Assembly (NCBI RefSeq): GCF_025666195.1
Contig: NZ_CP102592.1
Coordinates: 3,720,001-3,784,000, forward strand
DNA length: 64,000 nt
Source of the DNA: Xanthomonas sp. CFBP 8443
Lineage (GTDB): Bacteria; Pseudomonadota; Gammaproteobacteria; Xanthomonadales; Xanthomonadaceae
Direction: 5' to 3'
Both the position numbers and the translations under genes were made by a program. Of the stretch, positions 44,739 to 53,300 are shown piece by piece (within the stretch, counting starts at the first letter, position 1; every line of letters begins with the position of its first letter). Below the pieces are notes generated by a model, which saw only the letters and a program-made list of their open reading frames with translations, did not search any database and was not told the DNA's origin.

Positions 44739-45638
44739 ATGCACCTCATCGTATTGGGATCGGCGGCCGGCGGGGGGCACCCGCAATGGAACTGCCATAC
44801 GCCCGCGAGCCTGCGGGCATGGCAACAGCTTGCGGGTGCCCAACGTCGCACCCAGGCCAGCATCGCGGTCAGCGCCGACAACCAGCGCTGGCTGTTGATC
44901 AACGCCTCCCCCGATTTCCGCCAGCAACTGCTGGCGACCCCGGCACTGTGGCCGCAACGCGACCTGCGCCATTCCCCGATCGAGGCCGTGCTGCTGACCA
45001 GCGGCGAGATCGACCATATCGCCGGCCTGCTGTCGATGCGCGAGAGCCAGCGCTTCGACCTGCATGCCAGCGGCCGCGTGCTCGACCTGCTGGCGCAGAA
45101 TCCGATCTTCGACGCGCTGCACCCGGCCTACGTGCAGCGCCATGCCTTCGCCCTGGACACGCCGCTGTCGCTGCTCGGCCTGCAGGTGACCCCGTTCGCG
45201 GTGCCGGGCAAGGTGCCGTTGTTCATGGAGAGCCGCCACAGCGGCGACCTGGCCGGCTCCGACGAGGAAACCCTGGGCCTGACCATCGACGACGGCCACC
45301 ATCGCCTGCACTACATCCCCGGCTGCGCGGCGATGACCGACGCGCTGCGCGCGCGCCTGCGCGGCGCCGAACTGGTGTTCTTCGACGGCACCCTGTGGCG
45401 CGACGACGAACTGGTGCAGCTCGGGGTCAGCGCCAAGACCGGCCAGCGCATGGGCCATCTCAGCATCGACGGCGAGGCCGGCACCCTGCGCGCGTTCGCC
45501 GACCTGGACGTAACGCGCAAGGTCTTCATCCACATCAACACCACCAACCCGATCCTCGACGCCGGCTCGGCCGAACGCGCAGCGGTGGCCGCGCACGGCT
45601 GGGACGTCGCCCACGACGGCATGGACATCGCGCTGTGA
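44739..45638 (+). CDS. pqqB: PQQ biosynthesis protein PqqB
   Basis: This 299-residue metallo-beta-lactamase-fold protein begins MHLIVLGSAAGGGHPQWNCH. It also has LLTSGEIDHIAGLLSMRESQ, VFFDGTLWRDDELVQLGVS and GHLSIDGEAGT. PqqB acts as an iron-dependent oxidase on a tyrosine-derived intermediate in PQQ formation. Length is typical for the family. Confidence 0.95.
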   Translation: MHLIVLGSAAGGGHPQWNCHTPASLRAWQQLAGAQRRTQASIAVSADNQRWLLINASPDFRQQLLATPALWPQRDLRHSPIEAVLLTSGEIDHIAGLLSMRESQRFDLHASGRVLDLLAQNPIFDALHPAYVQRHAFALDTPLSLLGLQVTPFAVPGKVPLFMESRHSGDLAGSDEETLGLTIDDGHHRLHYIPGCAAMTDALRARLRGAELVFFDGTLWRDDELVQLGVSAKTGQRMGHLSIDGEAGTLRAFADLDVTRKVFIHINTTNPILDAGSAERAAVAAHGWDVAHDGMDIAL

Positions 45639-45663
45639 GCCATCCACCTGTGAGCATCCATCC

Positions 45664-46410
45664 GTGAGCGCCTTGCTCAGCCCCGACCAGTTGGAAGCGG
45701 AGCTGCGCGCGATCGGCGCGCGCCTGTACCACGACCAGCACCCGTTCCACGCGCTGCTGCACAGCGGCCGGCTCGACCGCGGCCAGGTCCAGGCCTGGGC
45801 GCTGAACCGCTACGAATACCAGCGCTGCATCCCGCTGAAGGACGCGGCGATCCTGGCGCGGATGGACGATCCGGCGCTGCGCCGGATCTGGCGCCAGCGC
45901 ATCGTCGACCACGACGGCAGCGCCGACGGCGAAGGCGGCATCGCGCGCTGGCTGCACCTGACCGACGCGCTGGGCCTGGACCGCGAACTGGTGCAGTCCG
46001 GCCGCGCCCTGCTGCCCGGCACCCGCTTCGCGGTGCAGGCCTACCTGCACTTCGTGCGCGAGAAGAGCCTGCTCGAGGCGATCGCCTCGTCGCTGACCGA
46101 ACTGTTCGCGCCGGGCATCATCGGCCGCCGCGTCGCCGGCATGCTGCAGCACTACGATTTCGTCTCGCGCGAGGCGCTGGCGTATTTCGAGCACCGCCTG
46201 CACGAGGCGCCGCGCGATTCGGACTTCGCCCTGGACTACGTCAAGCGCCACGCCGACACGGTCGAGAAGCAGCAACTGGTGCAGGACGCGCTGCGCTTCA
46301 AGTGCGGCGTGCTGTGGTCGCAGCTGGACGCGCTGCATTTCGCCTATGTGCAACCCGGCGTGGCTTGGCCGGAGGCGTTCGCCGCCGCGCCGGCGCAGGC
46401 GGTGGCATGA
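45664..46410 (+). CDS. pqqC: PQQ synthase PqqC
   Basis: The 248-residue cofactor-free oxidase performs the last ring closure and oxidation to PQQ. Family segments are RLYHDQHPFHALLHSGRLDR, NRYEYQRCIPLKDAAIL, RIVDHDGSADGEGGIARWL and HYDFVSREALAYFEHRL. It starts with GTG at 45664, 25 bp after pqqB, and its stop overlaps the pqqD start (ATGA). Confidence 0.95.
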   Translation: MSALLSPDQLEAELRAIGARLYHDQHPFHALLHSGRLDRGQVQAWALNRYEYQRCIPLKDAAILARMDDPALRRIWRQRIVDHDGSADGEGGIARWLHLTDALGLDRELVQSGRALLPGTRFAVQAYLHFVREKSLLEAIASSLTELFAPGIIGRRVAGMLQHYDFVSREALAYFEHRLHEAPRDSDFALDYVKRHADTVEKQQLVQDALRFKCGVLWSQLDALHFAYVQPGVAWPEAFAAAPAQAVA

Positions 46411-46685
46411 GCACGCTGGCGCCGGCCAGCTGCCCGCGGCTGGCCGCCGGCGTGCGCCTGCAGCACGATCGCGCCCGCGCGCAGTGGGTGCTGCTGGCGC
46501 CGGAACGGGTGATCGAACTGGACGAGATCGCGCATGCGATCGTGTCGCGCTGCGACGGCGTACGCAGCCTCGCGGCGATCGCGGCCGAACTGGCCGCGGA
46601 ATTCGACGCTGACCCGGCCGAGGTCGAGCGCGACGTGCTCGAGCTGGCCGCGCAGCTGCACGACAAACGCCTGCTGCGCGCATGA
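46407..46685 (+). CDS. pqqD: PqqA-binding chaperone PqqD
   Basis: This 92-residue protein presents the PqqA peptide to PqqE. It has the family segments [38 protein letters not shown] and [14 protein letters not shown]. The open frame extends upstream, but the ATG at 46407 overlapping the pqqC stop gives the normal length. Its stop overlaps the pqqE start (ATGA at 46682). Confidence 0.94.
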   Translation: MSTLAPASCPRLAAGVRLQHDRARAQWVLLAPERVIELDEIAHAIVSRCDGVRSLAAIAAELAAEFDADPAEVERDVLELAAQLHDKRLLRA

Positions 46686-47803
46686 ACGCGACCGTGCCGC
46701 CGCCGCTGTCGCTGCTGCTGGAGCTGACCCACCGCTGCCCGCTGGCCTGCCCGTACTGCTCCAACCCGATCGCGCTGGCCGCGCTGCGCGAGGAGATGGA
46801 CACCGCCGGCTGGCGCTCGGCGCTGGACCAGGCCGCGGCGATGGGCGTGCTGCAGGCGCATTTCTCTGGCGGCGAGCCGATGCTGCGCAAGGACCTGCCC
46901 GACCTGGTCGCGCATGCGCGCGCGCTGGGCCTGTACAGCAACCTGATCACCTCCGGCGTGGCCGGCGGCGCGCCGATGCTGGCGCAACTCGCCGACGCCG
47001 GGCTGGAGCACGTGCAACTGAGCGTGCAGGACGCCGATGCCGCCGGCGCCGACCGCATCGCCGGCTACCGCGACAGCCTGGCCAAGAAGCGCGCGTTCGC
47101 CGCCGCGGTCACCGCGCTCGGCCTGCCGCTGACGATCAACGCGGTGATCCACCGCCACAACGCCGAACGGGTGCCGGCGATGATCGAACTGGCGCTGGAA
47201 CTGGGCGCCGAGCGCCTGGAAGTGGCGCACACCCAGTACTACGGCTGGGGCCTGCGCAACCGCGCCGCACTGATGCCCAGCCGCGCGCAGATCGACGCCA
47301 CCGTGGTCGCGGTGACCGCGGCGCGCGAGCGCCTGCGCGAGCGCCTGACGATCGATTTCGTCACCCCCGACTACTACGCGCACCGGCCCAAGGCGTGCAT
47401 GGGCGGCTGGGGCCAGCGCTTCGTCAACATCTCCCCGCGCGGCGACGTGCTGCCCTGCCACGCCGCCGAGACCCTGCCGGACATGGTGTTCGAGAACCTG
47501 CGCGAACGGCCGCTGGCAGCGATCTGGCAGGACGGCGAGGCGTTCGTGCGCTTCCGCGGCACCGCCTGGATGCCGGAGGTCTGCCAGGGCTGTCCGAAGC
47601 GCGAGATCGACTGGGGCGGCTGCCGTTGCCAGGCGCTGGCGCTGAGCGGCGACGCGGCGACGCTGGACCCGGTCTGCGAGCGCGCGCCCGAGCATGCCGA
47701 CCTGCAGGCGCTGGCCCAGCGCGAGGCGGCCGACGCGGCGCCGGCCTTCGTGTACCGGCGCCCGGCGCGACCGCACGCCGCCACCGAGCCCAGCACCGGC
47801 TGA
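46682..47803 (+). CDS. pqqE: Radical SAM enzyme PqqE
   Basis: This 373-residue radical SAM protein forms the Glu-Tyr carbon-carbon bond in PqqA. The cluster motif is in [20 protein letters not shown] (CxxxCxxC). The SPASM-type C-terminus has [49 protein letters not shown] and LDPVCERA, which bind further iron-sulfur clusters. No pqqF-type peptidase gene follows in this window; the peptidase that frees the cross-linked residues must be encoded elsewhere. Confidence 0.95.
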   Translation: MNATVPPPLSLLLELTHRCPLACPYCSNPIALAALREEMDTAGWRSALDQAAAMGVLQAHFSGGEPMLRKDLPDLVAHARALGLYSNLITSGVAGGAPMLAQLADAGLEHVQLSVQDADAAGADRIAGYRDSLAKKRAFAAAVTALGLPLTINAVIHRHNAERVPAMIELALELGAERLEVAHTQYYGWGLRNRAALMPSRAQIDATVVAVTAARERLRERLTIDFVTPDYYAHRPKACMGGWGQRFVNISPRGDVLPCHAAETLPDMVFENLRERPLAAIWQDGEAFVRFRGTAWMPEVCQGCPKREIDWGGCRCQALALSGDAATLDPVCERAPEHADLQALAQREAADAAPAFVYRRPARPHAATEPSTG

Positions 47804-47955
47804 GCGCTGGGGCCCTGCCCGCCGCCCGCGCCAACCGCGATCCGCGACGGCGTGGATGGCGCGCAACCCGGCACGACGGCGCGCCGCCACCCACCCGGCA
47901 CCGGCGGCGCGGCTTGCGACTACACTAGCCCGCATCCCACTGCCCGGATCCCGCC

Positions 47956-48468
47956 ATGCTGCTTGCGCGCCTCACTCCCCTGGTCCTGTGCGCGGCGCTC
48001 GCCGTGTCCGCCGCTCCCGCCGCCGCCCAACGCACCGTCGCCGGCGACCTGCAGACGCAGATGTCGGCGCAGGAGTTCAAGGCCGCCGGCCTGGACAAAC
48101 TGTCGCCACAGGAACTGGCCGCGCTGAACGATTGGCTGCAGGGCAAGGTCGCCAAGGAAACCGCGGTGGCGCTGGAGAAGGCCAAGGAAGAAGGCCGCCA
48201 GGAAGTGATCGTGAAGAACCGCGGCTTCTTCGACTTCGGCAGCCAGGAGCCGATCGTCAGCACCCTGGTCGGCGACTTCACCGGCTTCTCCAAGGGCCGC
48301 CGCTATGTGCTGGCCAACGGCCAGGAATGGGAGCAGACCGAATCGGCCAGCCTGAGCAGCGTGCACCGCAGCGCGCCCAAGGTGCGGATCAAGCCCGGCA
48401 TCGCCGGCGTGTGGTACATGCAGGTCGACACCTACAACACCCAGGCCAAGGTCCGGCGCGTCAAGTAA
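47956..48468 (+). CDS. Exported protein of unknown function
   Basis: This 170-residue protein has a clear signal peptide (LLARLTPLVLCAALAVSAAP, cleavage near AAAQ). The mature part starts with a helical segment, MSAQEFKAAGLDKLSPQELA, then a charged helix rich in Glu and Lys. It ends in a beta-rich half (FGSQEPIVSTLVGDFTGFSK, NGQEWEQTESASL, WYMQVDTYN). It resembles short periplasmic proteins common in Xanthomonas and relatives, but I do not know a function. It lies 152 bp after pqqE and 10 bp before the ClC gene, so it may be cotranscribed with the latter. Confidence 0.75.
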   Translation: MLLARLTPLVLCAALAVSAAPAAAQRTVAGDLQTQMSAQEFKAAGLDKLSPQELAALNDWLQGKVAKETAVALEKAKEEGRQEVIVKNRGFFDFGSQEPIVSTLVGDFTGFSKGRRYVLANGQEWEQTESASLSSVHRSAPKVRIKPGIAGVWYMQVDTYNTQAKVRRVK

Positions 48469-48478
48469 GGCGCGTGCC

Positions 48479-50260
48479 GTGAACGTGCGCCAGCACCCGC
48501 GGCTGGGCCTGGCCGACGCCTCGCACAGCCTGGCCGACGCGCTGCGCCGGCGCTTCCGCGCCAGCGACGTCTGGTTCATCGCGCTGGCGCTGCTGGTCGG
48601 CCTGATCGCCGGCCTGCTGACCCTGTTGCAGAGCGGCCTGGCGCACCACGCGCAGGCCTGGTTGTACGGCCTGGACGCCGACGCCCGGCTCAGCGCGCTG
48701 CCCGAACTGAGCCTGGGCCAGTTGCTGGTGTTGCCGCTGGGCGGACTGCTGGTCGGCCTGCTCGGCATGGCCGCACGCGCGCGCAAGCGCCAGCTGATCG
48801 ATGCGGTCGAAGCCAACGCACTGTACGGCGGGCGCATGTCGATGCGCGACAACCTGATCGTGTCCGCGCAGACCCTGCTGTCCAACGGCTGCGGCGCTTC
48901 GGTCGGGCTGGAAGCGGCGTACACGCAGATGGGCGCGGGCAGCGGCTCGCACCTGGGGCGGATCCTGCGCCTGCGTCGCGCCGACATCCGCACCCTGGTC
49001 GGCGCCGGCGCCGGCGCGGCCATCGCCGCCGCGTTCGGCGCGCCGCTGGCCGGCGCGTTCTATGCATTCGAGATCGTGATCGGCGCGTACTCGCCATCGG
49101 CGCTGGCGCCGGTCGCGGTGGCGTCGCTGGGCGCGGTGTTCGTGGCCCAGGCCGCCGGCGTGCAGCCGTACCTGCTGCCGGCCTCGGCGGCGTCCGCGCT
49201 GGAAGCGCGCGACTACGCGCTGTACGCGCTGCTCGGCGTGATCTGCGCGCTGCTGGCGGTGGCGGTGATGCGCCTGGTCACGGCGATCGAGCAGGCAGTC
49301 AACCGCAGCCCGCTGCCGCGCTGGGCGCGGCCGGTAGCCGGCGGCCTGATGCTGATCCCGCTGGCGCTGATCACCCCACAGGTGCTCTCCTCCGGGCACG
49401 GCGCGCTGCACCTGGACCTGACCAGCCCGACCTCGCTGCAATGGCTGGGCATGCTGTTGCTGCTCAAGTGCCTGGCCTCTGGCATCTCGCTCGGCTTCGG
49501 CTTCCGCGGCGGCCTGTTCTTCGCCTCGCTGTTCATGGGCTCGCTGGTCGGCGGCCTGTTCGCCGGCCTGTTGAACCTGGGCAGCGGCATGGCCCTGGTC
49601 GACGGCACCGCCGCCTCGCTGGCCGGCATGGCCGCATTGGCCGCAGCCGTGGTCGGCGCGCCGATGACGATGGCGATGCTGGTGCTCGAAGGCACCCACG
49701 ATTTCGTGCTGGCCAGCGCGGTGATGGTGGCGGTGCTGGTGGCCAACACCATCGTGCGCCAGGTGTTCGGCTATTCGTTCTCGACCTGGCGCCTGCACCT
49801 GCGCGGCGAGACCATCAAGAGCGCGCGCGACGTGGGCTGGGTCAAGCACCTGAGCGCCGGGCGGATGATGCGCAAGGACGTGCACCCGCTCGCCGCCGCC
49901 ACCTCGGTGGCCGAGTTCCGCCGCCGCTTCCCGCTCGGCTCGGGCACGCGCGTGGTGCTGGAGGACGAACACGGCCACTACGCCGGCCTGGTGACGCTGG
50001 CCGCGGCCTACGCCGACGGCGTCGATGCCGACGCGGCGATCGCCGACTACGCCGGCAACCGCGATGTGGCGCTGCGCGCCGACACCGACGTGGTCACCGC
50101 GATGCGCCAGTTCGACCTGACCCAGAGCGACGAACTTGCGGTGGTCGACGAACACGGCCAGATCCTCGGCGTGCTGACCGAAGGCTTCGTGCGCAAGCGC
50201 TACGCCGAGGAGCTGGACAAGCGCCAGCGCGAGCTGATGGGCGAGCGGGTGGATGATTGA
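48479..50260 (+). CDS. ClC-family chloride channel or exchanger with CBS domains
   Basis: The 593-residue protein has about ten or more hydrophobic helices in the first 430 residues and a cytosolic tail with CBS-like segments (DVHPLAAATSVAEFRRRFPL, DTDVVTAMRQFDLTQSDELA). ClC landmarks are SNGCGASVGLEAAYTQMGAG, AAFGAPLAGAFYAFEIVIGA and GFGFRGGLFFASLFMGSLVG. The gating glutamate of GREGP is kept, but the motif reads GLEAA. The start is a GTG at 48479. A short inverted-repeat element follows the stop codon by 10 bp. Confidence 0.88.
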   Translation: MNVRQHPRLGLADASHSLADALRRRFRASDVWFIALALLVGLIAGLLTLLQSGLAHHAQAWLYGLDADARLSALPELSLGQLLVLPLGGLLVGLLGMAARARKRQLIDAVEANALYGGRMSMRDNLIVSAQTLLSNGCGASVGLEAAYTQMGAGSGSHLGRILRLRRADIRTLVGAGAGAAIAAAFGAPLAGAFYAFEIVIGAYSPSALAPVAVASLGAVFVAQAAGVQPYLLPASAASALEARDYALYALLGVICALLAVAVMRLVTAIEQAVNRSPLPRWARPVAGGLMLIPLALITPQVLSSGHGALHLDLTSPTSLQWLGMLLLLKCLASGISLGFGFRGGLFFASLFMGSLVGGLFAGLLNLGSGMALVDGTAASLAGMAALAAAVVGAPMTMAMLVLEGTHDFVLASAVMVAVLVANTIVRQVFGYSFSTWRLHLRGETIKSARDVGWVKHLSAGRMMRKDVHPLAAATSVAEFRRRFPLGSGTRVVLEDEHGHYAGLVTLAAAYADGVDADAAIADYAGNRDVALRADTDVVTAMRQFDLTQSDELAVVDEHGQILGVLTEGFVRKRYAEELDKRQRELMGERVDD

Positions 50261-50270
50261 GTGAGAGGCC

Positions 50271-50362
50271 GGGATTTGGGATTGGGGATTGGGGATTCGT
50301 AAAAGCGATTACGGATGTCTGATCGCGCGCTTTGCGCTTTTACGAATCCCCAATCCCGAATC
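50271..50362. repeat. 14-base-unit inverted-repeat element, copy 3
   Basis: The left arm (50271-50306) has GGGATT units and ends ATTCGTAAAAGCG. The right arm (50335-50362) starts CGCTTTTACGAAT and carries CCCCAATCCCGAATC. The core is only 28 bp, so the element could form a long hairpin. It fills the gap between the convergent ClC and hrpA genes, and the hrpA stop codon (50361-50363) lies at its edge. Confidence 0.9.
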
Positions 50363-53300
50363 ACCGCAACTGAGCCACCCGCTGCGCCAGCTTCTTCGCC
50401 GAGATCCCGGCCTTGGCGCCCAGCTCCTGCGCGAACAGCGACACGCGCAATTCCTCCAGGTCCCAGCGCAGCGCCTGCCATTGCGGATCGCCGCTGCGCC
50501 CGGCCGCGGCGGCGGCAGCCAGCGCGTCGACGAACGGCTTCAATTCCAGCATCCGCGCCTGGTCGCGCGCCGGGTCGCGCTTGGCGCGTTCGGCGCGCAG
50601 GATCATCGCGCGCAGGTAGCGCGGGAACTGCGCCAGCGCCGTCGCCGGCGTCTCGCGCAGGAAGCCCGGATGCACCAGCGCCGCCAGCTGCGCGCGCAGG
50701 TCGTCGAGGTTGCCGCTGGCCCAGCCCATCAGCGGCGATTCCAGCTGCGGCTTCAGTTCCGCCGCCGCGCCCATGATCGCCTCGGCCAGTTTCAGCCGCT
50801 CCATCGCCTCGCCGAACAGCTGCTTGCCGGCGGCATCGCGGCGCTGGGCGAAGCTGCCGGGGTCGCGGATCGCGTCCAGGCCATCTTCGAGCAATGCATT
50901 CAACGCCGCATCGACCAAATCGCCGCGCAGCCGCTCCTGCGACTCGATCGCCGCATACAGCAGCCCGGTCTTCGGCGACACCGGCAGTTGCTTGCGTGCC
51001 TGCTTGACCTTGTCCGCCAGCGCGATCTCCAGCAGCCGGCGCACGCCGCGCGGATGTTCGGCCTCGGCCTGCGCGCGGTCGGCGAAGATGCGCAGCGCCG
51101 CGGCCTCGCCTTCGTCGACCAGCGCCGGATACGCCGGCACGCCGGCTTCGCCCGGCACCTGCAGCGGGATCGGCGCGGACGGGAATTCGCGCAGCCCGTC
51201 GGCGGCCATTTCGCGTCCGGCGCGGGCCGCGAACGCCTGCCCGGCGCGGTCGCCGAAGCGCGCGCGCAGCGCCTCCAGGTCGCGCGCTTCGGCCAGCACT
51301 TTGCCGGCGTCGTCGCGCAGCCGCAGGTTCATGCGCAGATGCGGTTCCAGCGTGGTCTCGTCGAAGTCCAACGCACTCAGCGCCGCGCCGGTGGCGCGCT
51401 GCAGGAAACGCGCCAGCTCGCCGCGGATGTCGTCGGCGCTGGGCTGCGGGAACGCCTCGTAGAAGGCGCGGGCGAAATCCGGCGCGGGCACGTAGTTGCG
51501 GCGCAGCGCCTTGGGCAGGCTACGAATCAGCGCCGCGGCCTTGTCGGCGACGAAACCCGGCGCCAGCCACGACAGCCGCGCCGCATCCAGCGCGTTGAGC
51601 AGGTGCAGCGGCACCTCCAGGGTCACGCCGTCGTCGGCCGCGCCGGGCTCGAATTTATAGTGCAGCGCCAGCCGCGCGTCGCCCAGCGCGAAGTACTTCG
51701 GATAGCGATCGGCCTCGCTGCCCTCGCCCGGCAGCAGGTCGGTCAGCGACCAGTGCAGCGCGCGCCGCTGCTCCGGCGGCAGCGCCTTCCACCACGCGTC
51801 CAGGCCGGCGGCGGAGTGGATCTCGCCCGGAATCCGGTCCAGGTACCAGCGCGCCTGCCAGTCCTCGTCGGCGACGATGCCGGCGCGGCGCAGCTTGGCT
51901 TCTTCCTCGTGCGCCTGCGCCAGCACCTTCTGGTTGTCGGCGACGAAACTGGCGCGGGTGTTGATCTCGCCCGGCACCAGGCCCTGGCGCACGAACAGCT
52001 CGTGCGCGCCGGGCGGATCGATACGGCCGTAATGCACCGGCTTCTTCGGCGCCAGCACCAGCCCGAACAGGCTGATCTGTTCGGAGGCCAGCACCTGCCC
52101 CTGCGCGCGCGACCAGTGCGGGTCGAAGTGCTTGCGCGCCAGCAGGTGCGGCAGTTCGGCGATGACCCAGTCCGGCTCGACCGCGGCATTGGTCAGGCCC
52201 CACACCTTCTGCGTGTCCAGCAGCGTGGCCGGCAGCACCCACGGCGGCGGCTTGCGGGCAAGCGTGGAGCCGGGGAACAGCAGGAAACGGCGCTGCCGCG
52301 GCGCCAGGAAATCGCCCTTCTCGGTGCGATGGCCGACCTGCGTCGGCAGGCCGGCGAGCAGCGCGCGATGCAGCGCCTGGTAGGCGGCGGCGCGTTCGCG
52401 CTCGCTCGCACGTGGCGCGTCGTCGGCCGCATTGGCCGGCGGCGCGGGCCTGGTCTCGACCGGCGCCGCCGTCGGCTCGCTGCGCCCTTCGCGCGCCAGC
52501 CGCGCGGCACGGTGCAGCTGCCCGCGCGTGGCCCGCGCATTGGTCTCGGCATCGCGCGCCGGCGGCAGCGACGCGGCGCCGGCCAGCAGCGGCAGCAGCG
52601 AGGCCGCCGCCGGCTCCTCGCTCCAGCCCAGTTCCTCGCACAGCAGGTGCAGCTGGCGGTGCAGTTCGCGCCACTCGCGCATGCGCAGGAAGCCGAGGAA
52701 CTGCCGCCCGCACCAGTCGCGCAGCTTGGACTGGGTCAGCTCCTCATGCGCCTGCCGATAGCCGTCCCACAGGCGCAGGATGCCGACGAATTCCGAGCGC
52801 GCATCGGCGAACTTGGCGTGCGCGTTGTCGGCCGCCTCGCGCGCTTCCGGCGGGCGCTCGCGCGGGTCCTGGATGCCCAGGAACGCGGCGATCACCAGCA
52901 TCGGCCGCAGGCAGCCATGCTGCTGCGCGGCCACCAGCATCCGCGCCAGCTTCACGTCCACCGGCAGCCGCGCCATCTTGCGGCCGGTCTCGGTGAGCTT
53001 GCGCAGGCCATGCCGGTCGGGCTCGCCGACTGCGCCCAGCTCCACCAGCTGCTGCCAGCCGTCGGCGACCGCGCGCTCGTCCGGCGGCTCCAGGAACGGG
53101 AAATCCTCGATCCGCCCCAGGCCCAACTGCAGCATGCGCAGGATCACCCCGGCCAGGCTGGAGCGGCGGATCTCCGGATCAGTGAATTCCGGCCGCGCCT
53201 GGAAATCGGCCTCGGCGTACAGCCGGTAGCAGATACCTTCGGCCACGCGCCCGCAGCGGCCCTTGCGCTGGTTGGCGCTGGCCTGCGAGATCGGCTCGAT

